A stretch of DNA of 64,000 bases from Paradevosia sp036499825 (GTDB lineage: Bacteria > Pseudomonadota > Alphaproteobacteria > Rhizobiales > Devosiaceae). Position 1 is the first letter of the stretch. Each line of letters opens with the position of its first letter. The stretch lies in the NCBI GenBank assembly GCA_036499825.1, contig DASYCZ010000035.1, positions 1-64,000 on the forward strand. Reading direction: 5' to 3'. Positions 16,237 through 24,289 of the stretch are shown piece by piece. The notes beneath the pieces are model-generated. The model was not told where the DNA came from, made no database searches, and saw only the letters and a program-made list of their open reading frames with translations. The position numbers and the translations under genes were made by a program.

Positions 16237-17715
16237 ATGACCTCAGAAACGCTGTCGACCGATCTCGCCGCCGCCCCCCAGGACCAGAGCCTTGCCGCGC
16301 GCAACCGGCTGGTCATCAACATCCTCCTGGTCTCGGCCTTCGTGGTGATGCTCAACGAGACCATCATGGGCGTCGCCATCCCGCGCCTCATGGTGAGCCT
16401 GGACGTGGCGGCCAGTGCCGCCCAATGGCTGACCACGGCCTTCCTGTTGACCACCGCCGTGGTCATTCCGGTGACCGGCTTTCTGCTGCAGCGCTACAAT
16501 ACGCGCCCCATCTTCATTGCGGCGCTGACGCTGTTCAGCCTCGGCACGCTGTTGGCGGCGGCGTCGCCCAATCTCGCCGTGCTGATCGTCGCCCGCGTCG
16601 TGCAGGCCTCCGGCACCGCCATCATGATGCCGTTGCTGATGACCACGGTGATGACGCTGGTGCCACCCGAGGCCCGCGGCAAGACCATGGGCAACATCTC
16701 CATCGTCATGTCGGTGGCGCCCGCCATCGGCCCGACGATTTCCGGCTTCATCCTCAACTATCTCGACTGGCGGTTCCTTTTCATCCTGGTGCTGCCGATC
16801 GCGCTCGGCGCGCTGGCGCTGGGCTGGCGCCGCATGGTCAATGTGACGACGCCGCATTCCGCCCCGCTCGATGTGGTGTCGGTGATCATTTCGGCGCTGG
16901 CCTTCGGCGGCATCGTCTATGGACTGTCGAGCCTTGGGGCTCCGGCGGAACCCGGCGCCATCCCGGCTTTCGTCCCGCTGGCCATCGGCGTCGTCGCCAT
17001 GGTGGCCTTTATCTGGCGCCAGCTGCAACTGCAGCGGCGCGACAGCGCCCTGCTCGACCTGCGCACTTTCGGCTCGAAGAATTTCACCTTCTCGGTGCTG
17101 ATGATGGCGGTGATGATGATGGCCATGTTCGGCACCATCATCGTCCTGCCCATCTACATGCAGGATGTGCTCGGCCTTGATACGCTGAAGACCGGCCTGC
17201 TGCTGCTGCCCGGCGGCTTGCTGATGGGCCTGCTCGGCCCGTTCGTCGGCCGCCTCTACGACAAGGTCGGCCCCACCCGGCTCCTGGTCCCCGGCATCAT
17301 CCTGGTTTCGGCGGTGCTGTGGGCCATGACGCTACTCGGGCCCGATACCTGGTGGCTCTATATTCTGGCCGGCCACCTGATCATGAGCATCGGTTTCGCT
17401 TTCCTGTTCACGCCGCTGTTCACCGCGAGCCTCTCATCGGTGGCGCCGCAGTTCTATTCGCATGGCAGCGCCATTCTGGGCTCGATCCAGCAGGTGATGG
17501 GCGCCGCAGGCGTGGCGCTGTTCGTGGCGCTGATGTCGGCCCAGACCACGGCCCTCGTGGCGAGCGAACATTCCCCGCTCGAAGCGCTGGCGGGTGGCGT
17601 GAGGCTGGCGTTCCTGTGTGGCGCCATCATATCGCTGGTAGCTGTAGTGCTCGCCTTCTTCGTCCGCCGGCCGGCCAATCAGGGCGCGCCAGGCGGCGGA
17701 GCCGCAATGCACTAA
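16237..17715 (+). CDS. DHA2-family MFS multidrug efflux transporter
   Basis: A 492-residue inner-membrane drug:H+ antiporter of the 14-helix DHA2 (EmrB/QacA) group. Landmarks are VVMLNETIMGVAIPRLMVSL in helix 1, QWLTTAFLLTTAVVIPVTGFLLQRYNTRPIF (motif A region), RVVQASGTAIMMPLLMTTVM, and motif C APAIGPTISGFIL. About 14 hydrophobic segments can be counted. The N-terminal 22 residues are polar and cytoplasmic. Ribosome site AGGTAGGAA precedes the ATG. The last four bases overlap the convergent kinase gene, whose best relatives inactivate chloramphenicol; whether the pump shares substrates is unknown. Confidence 0.92.
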   Translation: MTSETLSTDLAAAPQDQSLAARNRLVINILLVSAFVVMLNETIMGVAIPRLMVSLDVAASAAQWLTTAFLLTTAVVIPVTGFLLQRYNTRPIFIAALTLFSLGTLLAAASPNLAVLIVARVVQASGTAIMMPLLMTTVMTLVPPEARGKTMGNISIVMSVAPAIGPTISGFILNYLDWRFLFILVLPIALGALALGWRRMVNVTTPHSAPLDVVSVIISALAFGGIVYGLSSLGAPAEPGAIPAFVPLAIGVVAMVAFIWRQLQLQRRDSALLDLRTFGSKNFTFSVLMMAVMMMAMFGTIIVLPIYMQDVLGLDTLKTGLLLLPGGLLMGLLGPFVGRLYDKVGPTRLLVPGIILVSAVLWAMTLLGPDTWWLYILAGHLIMSIGFAFLFTPLFTASLSSVAPQFYSHGSAILGSIQQVMGAAGVALFVALMSAQTTALVASEHSPLEALAGGVRLAFLCGAIISLVAVVLAFFVRRPANQGAPGGGAAMH

Positions 17716-18314
17716 AGCGCGGCGAGCTGCTCGAAGGCGCTGGGCGATGGTGGATCGGCCAGCGCCGCCGCGATGGCCTCCACCACGCGCCTGGGGCTCA
17801 TGACGGCGGTATCGAGCCTCAGATCGTAAATCCCGGGCTTGTGCACTTCATCCTGCCATCGCCGCACTGGCGCCGGCACGCCCTCGCCGGCCACATAGCC
17901 TTCCGGATCGGCATTGCGGCGGCGCATGATGACATCGATGGGGCAATCTAGGCCGACGAACAGCACCGGCAGGCCGCTGAGCCGCCGGGCGCAATCGGGC
18001 AGGATATGCAGCGGTTTCGAATAGAAATCGTGGTGGCCCACGTCGGTGATGACGTCGAGCCCCATCCGCGCATGGGCGGCGATCGACTCGTAAAGCGCCG
18101 CATAGGCCTTGACGACGAACGGCTCGAGATCCGGCCGTTCGCCACCGGGCCTGAGGCCGATGCCTGGCCGCAGCGCTTCGGGCGTCGCCTCTATCAAGAC
18201 ATCCACGCCCAGATTGATCCATTGTCCGGGCAGGCTGTGCTGCACAGCCCGGACAATGCTGGATTTGCCGGCCCGCGGCACACCGTTGACAATGACGATG
18301 CGCCCCGGCGCCAT
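17712..18314 (-). CDS. Chloramphenicol phosphotransferase-like kinase (CPT family)
   Basis: A 200-residue P-loop kinase. Walker A is GVPRAGKSS (residues 11-19), then WINLGVDVLIEATPEALRPGIGLRPGG, the substrate-side region with DVITDVGHHD at the position of the CPT DD motif, and VLFVGLDCPIDVIMRRRNADPEGYVAGEG containing the lid arginines. The order and spacing agree with Streptomyces chloramphenicol 3-O-phosphotransferase, but sequence likeness is moderate and many homologues in non-producers are uncharacterised, so resistance should not be assumed. The gene starts one base from the stop of ppa (18316), so the two lie on the same strand as a likely operon ppa then kinase, and it converges with the efflux pump. 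Confidence 0.75.
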   Translation of the reverse strand: MAPGRIVIVNGVPRAGKSSIVRAVQHSLPGQWINLGVDVLIEATPEALRPGIGLRPGGERPDLEPFVVKAYAALYESIAAHARMGLDVITDVGHHDFYSKPLHILPDCARRLSGLPVLFVGLDCPIDVIMRRRNADPEGYVAGEGVPAPVRRWQDEVHKPGIYDLRLDTAVMSPRRVVEAIAAALADPPSPSAFEQLAAL

Positions 18315-18315
18315 G

Positions 18316-18849
18316 TTACTTTGCCGTCTTGGCGCGTTCGATCGACTCGAGGATCACCCTGCGGGCGTCGTCGACGCCGCCGACGTGAGAGATCTTGGCC
18401 CACTTGCCGGGCTCCAGATCCTTGTAGTGCGTGAAGAAATGCTTCACCCGCTCGACCTGGATCTCGGGCATGTCGCCGATATCGAGCACGCTGTCATAGA
18501 CGCGCGTCAGCTTGTGCACCGGCACGGCGATGATCTTTTCGTCCTGGCCGCCGTCATCTTCCATGAACAGCACGCCGACCGGGCGCGAGCGCACGACGGC
18601 GCCGGGCACCAGCGGCCGGGAATTCATCACGATGACGTCGAGCGGATCGCCATCGCCGCACAGCGTGTGCGGCACGAAGCCGTAATTGCCCGGGTAACGC
18701 ATCGGCGTGTAGAGGAAACGGTCGACGAACAGCGCGCCGGAGGCCTTGTCGATCTCGTATTTGATCGGCTCGCCGCCCATGGGCACTTCGATGATGGTGT
18801 TGAGGTCGTCGGGCGGGTTCTTGCCGATCGGAATGGCGTCGATATTCAT
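18316..18849 (-). CDS. ppa: Inorganic pyrophosphatase, family I
   Basis: A 177-residue cytosolic Mg2+-dependent enzyme that hydrolyses pyrophosphate to drive biosynthetic reactions. The signature GDGDPLDVIV (acidic metal ligands) is at about residues 65-74, with IEVPMGGEPIKYEIDK, RYPGNYGFVPHT and the C-terminal HFFTHYKDLEPGKW all as in bacterial hexameric enzymes. MNIDAIPIG is the normal N-terminus, so the ATG is chosen despite an open frame upstream. The second pyrophosphatase of the window, the membrane pump hppA, is encoded about 5.6 kb away on the other strand. Confidence 0.97.
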   Translation of the reverse strand: MNIDAIPIGKNPPDDLNTIIEVPMGGEPIKYEIDKASGALFVDRFLYTPMRYPGNYGFVPHTLCGDGDPLDVIVMNSRPLVPGAVVRSRPVGVLFMEDDGGQDEKIIAVPVHKLTRVYDSVLDIGDMPEIQVERVKHFFTHYKDLEPGKWAKISHVGGVDDARRVILESIERAKTAK

Positions 18850-18901
18850 GATGGGCTCTTGGGGAGAAGGGAGGAGGACGGCTTTTTGCCTAGGAAGGGT
18901 C

Positions 18902-19516
18902 ATGAATGCAAGCCATATTGGGCGCTCCCATCGCAAGCCCTCGCGAGATGATGTCGTGCATAAACCGCTCCTTGGCGCCCTGGCGCTGACCCTCATCGCT
19001 CTGCCTTTTCCGGCATTCGCCACCGGCTATATCTCGGCCTATACCGACCTCGATACGGCGCAATGCAGCGTGCTTGTGGCTGACGATTTCTCGACCAGTT
19101 ATGCGTGCCCCGGCTACAAGGGAATGCCGGTCTGGGTCACCGAAGGCGATTTGCGCTTCATGGTGAGCTTCGGATTCGGCGCGCCGGACGCCAAGGCGGC
19201 GACCCAGACGCCGCCGCCCTTCAACACCATCGGCTCCAAGATCGAATGGCGCCTCAGCAACGAGGCCGGCGGTTTCGCCCCCATCGCGGCCATCACCCGC
19301 TACAAGCTCGATGCCGACGAGGCGCAGGGCCGGCCGGAAGGCGAAGTGCTGGTGGTGACCAAGATTTCGCCGGAAGCGACCTGCCACATCGCCTATATCG
19401 ATGCGCGCGCCAATCCCAACGCCAATGAGATGGCCCGGCAGGTGGCGGACGATAAAGCCAAGAGCTTCGATTGCGCCAACGAGCCCGAAGAGGTCGGCAC
19501 CTTCAAGGCCTGGTGA
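18902..19516 (+). CDS. Hypothetical exported protein
   Basis: A 204-residue protein that I do not recognise. A signal peptide is clear (KPLLGALALTLIALPFPAFA, cleavage near AFA-TG). Two starts are possible: ATG 18902 with AGGAAGG just upstream, giving an n-region of 20 residues, or GTG 18956, which would give a compact 22-residue signal. The mature part of about 165 residues contains four cysteines (AQCSV, SYACPGY, ATCHIAY, SFDCANE) that could form two disulfides, and the end AYIDARANPNANEMARQVADDKAKSFDC resembles the C-termini of small periplasmic proteins of this order. It is divergent from ppa and convergent with the MarR gene. Confidence 0.65.
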   Translation: MNASHIGRSHRKPSRDDVVHKPLLGALALTLIALPFPAFATGYISAYTDLDTAQCSVLVADDFSTSYACPGYKGMPVWVTEGDLRFMVSFGFGAPDAKAATQTPPPFNTIGSKIEWRLSNEAGGFAPIAAITRYKLDADEAQGRPEGEVLVVTKISPEATCHIAYIDARANPNANEMARQVADDKAKSFDCANEPEEVGTFKAW

Positions 19517-19519
19517 CGC

Positions 19520-19969
19520 TCAGGCGGCCCGTGCCAGGAGGCGCAGGGATTTCCTCAGCTTCCTGAACAGCTTGTCACCCACGATGTCGCGATATTCGGC
19601 CTCGATGGCGCGCTTGACCCGCCCCCGCTCGGCATAGTCGGCGAGCCCGAGTGCGGTCAACTCCACGCGCCGGGCCCGCTTGTCTCCAGGATCGGCGGTG
19701 CGGCGCACGACGCCGTCGGCCTCCAGGCGGTCGAGCAATTGCTGCACGGCCTGCTTGCTCAGCCCCATGCGTTCGGTCAGGAGCGTCTGGCCGATACCCG
19801 ATGGCCCCAGATGCGCCAGCACCTCCCCGGCGGCGGTATCGTGCCAGGGAAAACCGCGTTCCGCCATCTCGCGGCGAAACCGCACCCGCCAGGAAGCGGC
19901 CGCCTGCCAGAGCGCCACGCCGATATGATCGATGGCCTGCAGGTCATTATCGTCAAGATTCTTGACCAT
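19520..19969 (-). CDS. MarR-family transcriptional regulator
   Basis: A 149-residue winged-helix repressor. The HTH lies in GQTLLTERMGLSKQAVQQLLDRLEADGVVRRTADPGDKRARRVELTALG, with the wing RTADPGDKRARRVELT typical of MarR. The helical ends VKNLDDNDLQAIDHIGVALWQAA and EYRDIVGDKLFRKLRKSLRLL form the dimer interface. I chose the ATG that gives MVKNLDD; the longer frame would run through the intergenic operator-like sequence. It is divergent from the small gene 20085-20414 and phhB, which are the likely targets along with itself. Ligand unknown. Confidence 0.85.
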   Translation of the reverse strand: MVKNLDDNDLQAIDHIGVALWQAAASWRVRFRREMAERGFPWHDTAAGEVLAHLGPSGIGQTLLTERMGLSKQAVQQLLDRLEADGVVRRTADPGDKRARRVELTALGLADYAERGRVKRAIEAEYRDIVGDKLFRKLRKSLRLLARAA

Positions 19970-19995
19970 AATCCAAAGAGCCTCTAATTTCCGTC

Positions 19996-20009
19996 TAGTT
20001 TCTTGACTA
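19996..20009. promoter_or_regulatory. Candidate MarR operator overlapping a -35 box
   Basis: TAGTTTCTTGACTA has TAGT/ACTA ends in inverted order around TTCTTG, the size and style of MarR-type operators. It contains TTGACT (20003-20008), a good -35 for the rightward genes. A match to TATAAT at the right distance is weak. Confidence 0.35.
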
Positions 20010-20084
20010 TATCGGCTATGCCGGGCTGTAACCATGCGATGACGCAGCTTTTGCACCGGCTTTGCGAACCCAAAGGAGTTCTTC

Positions 20085-20414
20085 ATGCTGATCGATGACC
20101 AGACCACCCTTTCGATTCTGTTGACCGGATCGACCCATTATCTGCGCCTCGGGCCGGATGCGGAGGCTGCTGTCTATTATGGGGCCGATGGACGCTCCGG
20201 CATGCTTATGCCCGATGGCAAACGGCAGGCCGGCCAGTGGCAGCTGACGCCGACCGGCTACCATGTCGACTGGCAGGACGGCCGCAGCGCCGATTGGCAG
20301 ATCGATGCCGAACCGGGCCGGATGGCCTATTGCAATGCCGGGGGCGTGGAACGCGCCGTGCTGGTTCGCATTGTACCCGGCGATGACGCCGGCTTCACCA
20401 GGATGCCGGCCTGA
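20085..20414 (+). CDS. Hypothetical protein
   Basis: A 109-residue soluble protein without signal peptide or membrane segment, not recognised. It looks all-beta: HYLRLGPDAEAAVYYGADGRSGMLMPDGKRQAGQWQLTPTGYHVDWQDGRSADWQIDAEPGRMAYCNAGGVERAVLVRIVPGD, with repeated tryptophan and tyrosine positions (QWQL, VDWQDG, DWQID) suggesting a small beta-sandwich. AGGAG six bases before the ATG is a strong ribosome site. It is the first gene of a two-gene unit with phhB, 12 bases apart, and divergent from a MarR regulator. Confidence 0.6.
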   Translation: MLIDDQTTLSILLTGSTHYLRLGPDAEAAVYYGADGRSGMLMPDGKRQAGQWQLTPTGYHVDWQDGRSADWQIDAEPGRMAYCNAGGVERAVLVRIVPGDDAGFTRMPA

Positions 20415-20426
20415 CAGGGGGTCGGC

Positions 20427-20717
20427 ATGGTCGAAAAACTCACCGACGACATACGCGAGGAAGCGCTGGGCGAACTTGGCGGCTGGACCTTCGATGAAAA
20501 GCTCGAAGCCATAGGCCGCGAGTTCAGGTTCAAGACTTTCTCCGAGGCTTTCGGGTTCATGACGCGCGTGGCGCTGGCCGCCGAGAAGGCCGGCCATCAC
20601 CCCGATTGGTCCAATACCTACAACAGGGTTTCCATCGCGCTTTCCACCCATGATGCCGGCGGCGTCAGCCAGAGGGATATCGACCTGGCGCGGATTATCG
20701 ATACGCTGATTCAATAG
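20427..20717 (+). CDS. phhB: 4a-hydroxytetrahydrobiopterin dehydratase (pterin-4a-carbinolamine dehydratase)
   Basis: A 96-residue enzyme that recycles the oxidised pterin cofactor after phenylalanine hydroxylation. The family signature is complete: EKAGHHPDWSNTYNRVSIAL followed by STHDAGGVSQRDIDLA, with the HH pair and the later histidine as catalytic residues. There is no phenylalanine hydroxylase gene in the window, so its partner is elsewhere or the protein has another pterin role, as proposed for molybdopterin-linked members. It shares a promoter region with the preceding hypothetical gene and is followed by a RIME-like repeat before the convergent dnaE2. Confidence 0.93.
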   Translation: MVEKLTDDIREEALGELGGWTFDEKLEAIGREFRFKTFSEAFGFMTRVALAAEKAGHHPDWSNTYNRVSIALSTHDAGGVSQRDIDLARIIDTLIQ

Positions 20718-20722
20718 CCATC

Positions 20723-20828
20723 AGAGCGTTTTCAGGAAAAGTGGATGCCACTTTTCCAACTCGAAAACGCGCCAAACCAAAGACTTAGAGCGTTCGTTTT
20801 GATGCAATCAAAACGTGAAGCGCTCTAG
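20723..20828 (+). repeat. RIME-like intergenic repeat, copy B
   Basis: Best-preserved copy: AGAGCGTTTTCAGG, the palindromic GAAAAGTGGATGCCACTTTTCC, AACTCGAAAACGCGCC, AAAGACTTAGAGCG, then TTCGTTTTGATGCAATCAAAACG and GTGAAGCGCTCTAG. The final CTAG contains the stop codon of dnaE2 read on the opposite strand. Confidence 0.9.
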
Positions 20829-23800
20829 TGGAAGTTTCGCCCCTCCGGCAGGGCCGCCCAGGTCTGGCGATCGAGCGCCTCGCGTCGGCGGCGTTCGGCG
20901 TCGTCGCGGGGGTCCGGGCGCGAGCCTTTCTTGACCTCATCGGCCCGGGCCAGCACGCCATCGCCCACATCCTGCCCATCCGCCAGTTTCAGCAGTTCCG
21001 GCGTGAGATCGTGGAAGGACCTGGCGACAAGATGCGTTACCAGCCCCTCGCGCTGCAACTGCCCGCGTACCGCCAGCAGGCGCGCGCTGAGGATGGTGCG
21101 GCGGTTCTGGTCGAACACCTTTTTCCACACCACGATATTGGCGATGCCGGTCTCGTCTTCGAGCGTCATGAAGACGACGCCGCTGGCCGTGCCCGGGCGC
21201 TGGCGCACCAGCACCAGGCCGGCGGTTTCGATGCTCCGCCCGGAAGGGACGTTGACGATATCGCCGGCGCGCACAATGCCGCCGGCACTGAGCTGTCCGC
21301 GCAGGAAGCTGACCGGGTGCCCCTTGAGGGAAAGGCTCAGCGCCTTGTAATCCTGGATGACGGCCTCGCCCGCCGGCATAACCGGCAGGTCGGCGCTGCT
21401 ATCGGGACGGGCTTCAGGCAGGCCGGCGGCAGCGAACAGCGACAGGGTTTCCGCCCCATCCGCCCCCATCAGCCCCTTCACCGCCCATAGGGCGTCACGG
21501 CGGCTGAGCTTGAGGGAATCGAGGAACGCATCGGCCTTGGCGAGTTTTTCCAGCACCGCCGGCGCGAGGCCGGTGCGCAGCCACAGGTCGCGCACCGATT
21601 TATAGCCCTCGCCCCGCCGCGCCACGATGAGCTCCATGTGATCGGCCTTGAGTCCGCTGACGCTGGTAAGGCCGAGGCGCAGCGCCCTGTCCGTACGGAT
21701 ATCGTCGCGCATTTCGGCGTGCCGCGGCCACAAATGCTCGGCCGCCCGGCGGCCATCCGCCTCGAGACTGCTGTCGAGGCCGGAATAATTGATGTCGACC
21801 GGCCGGATTTCGACACCGTGTTCCGTGGCATCGCGCACGATCTGCGCCGGCTGGTAAAAGCCCATGGGCTGGCTGTTGAGCAGCGCGCAGGCGAACACGT
21901 CCGGATAGTGGCATTTGAGCCAGCACGACACATAGACCAGCAAGGCGAACGAGGCCGCGTGGCTTTCCGGAAAGCCGTAATCGCCAAAGCCCTCGATCTG
22001 CTTGAAGCAGCGCTCGGCGAATTCCAAGGTGTACTTGTTGGCCAGCATGCCCTCGATGAACTCGGCCTTCAGTTCATGAATCTTGCCGTTGCGCCGAAAG
22101 GTCGCCATGGCCCGGCGCAGGCGGTCGGCTTTGGCGGTGGTGAAACCCGCCCCCACGATGGCGATCTGCATCGCCTGTTCCTGGAACAGCGGAATGCCGA
22201 GGGTGCGCTTAAGCACCTCCTTGAGGGCCTCGGAGGGATATTCGACCTTTTCCTGCTCCAACCGCCGCTTCAGATAAGGATGCACCATGCCGCCCTGGAT
22301 GGGGCCAGGCCGCACGATGGCGACCTCGATGACAAGATCGTAGAATCTCGCCGGCTTCAGCCGTGGCAGCATCGACATCTGCGCCCGGCTTTCGATCTGG
22401 AACACCCCGATCGTGTCGGCGCGATGTGTCATGGCGTAGACGCGGTCGCTGAGAGCCGGCTCACCGCGCCGCCGCCGGCCTTCGTCCTTGCGCTCTTCAT
22501 CCAACACGCCCGCCAGCGTCAGCTTCTGCCCGTAATGATCCTCCATCAGACGGAACGCCCGGCGGATACAGGTCAGCATGCCGAGCGCCAGAATATCGAC
22601 CTTGAGGATGTTGAGGGCGTCGAGATCGTCCTTGTCCCACTCGACCACCGTGCGGTCTACCATCGCCGCATTGGCGATGGGCACCAGATGGTCGAGCTTG
22701 TCCCGGGTGATGACGAAACCGCCCACATGCTGGGAAAGGTGCCGTGGAAAATCCATCAGCTCGCCCACGATATCGAGCACCTTGCTGAGCGTCGGCTCGT
22801 CCGGATCGAAGCCGAGTTCCCGGACGCGGCTGCTGCCGGGCTTGCCGTCATAGGACCCCCAGCTCATGCCGTTGAGCGTTGCGATCATATCCGAGGAGAG
22901 GCCGAAAACCTTGGCCACGTCGCGCATGGCGCCGCGTGACCGATAGGACACCACGGTCGCCGTCAGCCCGGTCCGCTCGCGACTGTATTTGTTGTAGAGG
23001 TACTGCATCACCTCTTCGCGCCGCTCATGCTCGAAATCGACGTCGATATCGGGCGGCTCGTTGCGCTCGGTGGACAGGAACCGTCCGAACACCAGCTTGC
23101 CCACCATCGGGTCAACCTCGGTGACGCCGAGGCAGTAACACACCATGGAATTGGCTGCCGAGCCGCGGCCCTGGCAGAGGATATCGAGGACGTCACGCGC
23201 TTGCCGCACCACATCATGCACGGTGAGGAAATAGGCGGCGTAGCGCTTGTAGGCGATCAGCGCCAGTTCGGACCAGACGCCGGCCTTCACCTGTTCGGGC
23301 ACGCCTTCGGGATAGCGCTTGCGCGCGCCTTCCCAGGCCAGGCGCTCCAGCGTTTCCTGCGCCGTCTCGCCATTGCCCACCGTTTCTTCCGGGTAGTTGT
23401 AGCGCAGCTGATCGAGCGTGAACTTGATGCGGGCGAGGAATTCCTGCGTCGCCTCCAGCGCCTCGGGATGCCGCCGGAACAGCCGCGTCATCTCGGACGG
23501 TTCCTTGAGGTGCCGCTCGGCATGCTTTTGCAGCCGCCGTCCGGCCTCCGCGATGGTCAGGTGTTCGCGGATGCAGGTGACGACATCCTGCAGCACCCGC
23601 CGCCCCGGATCGTGATAGAGCACATCGTTCACCGCCAGCAGCGGTACCCGCAGCCGCCGCCCCAGGTCGGCCAGTTGGGCGAGCCGCATGCGGTCCTGCC
23701 CCCGATAGGTACAGTTGGCGGCGAGCCAGACGCTCTGCGGCGCCAGCTTCTTCAAGGCCCGGAGTGTTTCCTCGCTCTTTTCCAGCCGTTTTTCGTCGGC

Positions 23801-24289
23801 CTGCAGGATGAAGAGCTGCCCCTCCGCATAATCGGCGAGGTCGGAAAAATAGAGGGTGCAGCTGCCCTTTTCGGCCCGGAGATTACCGATGGTCAAAAGC
23901 TTGCACAGCCGCCCATAAGCATCGCGATCGGACGGATAGGCGATGATATCCGGAGTGTCGTCGGCAAACACCAGCCGCGTGCCGACGACATAGCGGAAGG
24001 CCTTGGCGGCTTGCCCCAGTTCCTGGCTTTCCCTGAGATCGCGCAACGCCGTATAGGCGCGCACCACCCCGGCCAGGGAATTGCGATCGCACAGGCCCAT
24101 GCCCGTCAGCCCCAGCGCCACGGCGGTCGCGATCAGCTCCTTGGGGTGGGACCCGGAATAAAGGAACGAGAAATTGCTCGTCACCATGAGTTCCGCATAG
24201 GGCAGCACCACCGGCTTTATGGGCGCGGCCGTGTCTTCGCCCGGCGCAACCACATGCTCCTTGAGCGTGATGACATTGGTATCGCTCAT
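20825..24289 (-). CDS. dnaE2: Error-prone DNA polymerase III alpha subunit DnaE2 (ImuC)
   Basis: A 1154-residue C-family polymerase that extends over lesions together with ImuA and ImuB after DNA damage. The PHP domain is N-terminal (YAELMVTSNFSFLYSGSHPKEL, GLCDRNSLAG), the palm carries the catalytic acids in EPPDIDVDFEHERREEVMQYL, with the upstream GRGSAANSMVCYCLGVTEVDP block; SQHVGGFVIT and FGDYGFPESHAASFALLVY follow, and an OB-fold at the C-terminus (GVVFMTLEDETGIANIVVW). Length suits DnaE2 rather than replicative DnaE1. The start ATG overlaps the imuB stop as ATGA, which fixes it. The stop codon is provided by a repeat. Regulation is by LexA through the upstream SOS box. Confidence 0.96.
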   Translation of the reverse strand: MSDTNVITLKEHVVAPGEDTAAPIKPVVLPYAELMVTSNFSFLYSGSHPKELIATAVALGLTGMGLCDRNSLAGVVRAYTALRDLRESQELGQAAKAFRYVVGTRLVFADDTPDIIAYPSDRDAYGRLCKLLTIGNLRAEKGSCTLYFSDLADYAEGQLFILQADEKRLEKSEETLRALKKLAPQSVWLAANCTYRGQDRMRLAQLADLGRRLRVPLLAVNDVLYHDPGRRVLQDVVTCIREHLTIAEAGRRLQKHAERHLKEPSEMTRLFRRHPEALEATQEFLARIKFTLDQLRYNYPEETVGNGETAQETLERLAWEGARKRYPEGVPEQVKAGVWSELALIAYKRYAAYFLTVHDVVRQARDVLDILCQGRGSAANSMVCYCLGVTEVDPMVGKLVFGRFLSTERNEPPDIDVDFEHERREEVMQYLYNKYSRERTGLTATVVSYRSRGAMRDVAKVFGLSSDMIATLNGMSWGSYDGKPGSSRVRELGFDPDEPTLSKVLDIVGELMDFPRHLSQHVGGFVITRDKLDHLVPIANAAMVDRTVVEWDKDDLDALNILKVDILALGMLTCIRRAFRLMEDHYGQKLTLAGVLDEERKDEGRRRRGEPALSDRVYAMTHRADTIGVFQIESRAQMSMLPRLKPARFYDLVIEVAIVRPGPIQGGMVHPYLKRRLEQEKVEYPSEALKEVLKRTLGIPLFQEQAMQIAIVGAGFTTAKADRLRRAMATFRRNGKIHELKAEFIEGMLANKYTLEFAERCFKQIEGFGDYGFPESHAASFALLVYVSCWLKCHYPDVFACALLNSQPMGFYQPAQIVRDATEHGVEIRPVDINYSGLDSSLEADGRRAAEHLWPRHAEMRDDIRTDRALRLGLTSVSGLKADHMELIVARRGEGYKSVRDLWLRTGLAPAVLEKLAKADAFLDSLKLSRRDALWAVKGLMGADGAETLSLFAAAGLPEARPDSSADLPVMPAGEAVIQDYKALSLSLKGHPVSFLRGQLSAGGIVRAGDIVNVPSGRSIETAGLVLVRQRPGTASGVVFMTLEDETGIANIVVWKKVFDQNRRTILSARLLAVRGQLQREGLVTHLVARSFHDLTPELLKLADGQDVGDGVLARADEVKKGSRPDPRDDAERRRREALDRQTWAALPEGRNFH

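Noticed and set aside
17712..18314. Call of chloramphenicol resistance
   Set aside because: Similarity to CPT is moderate and limited to the fold and general motifs, so only a CPT-like kinase is stated.
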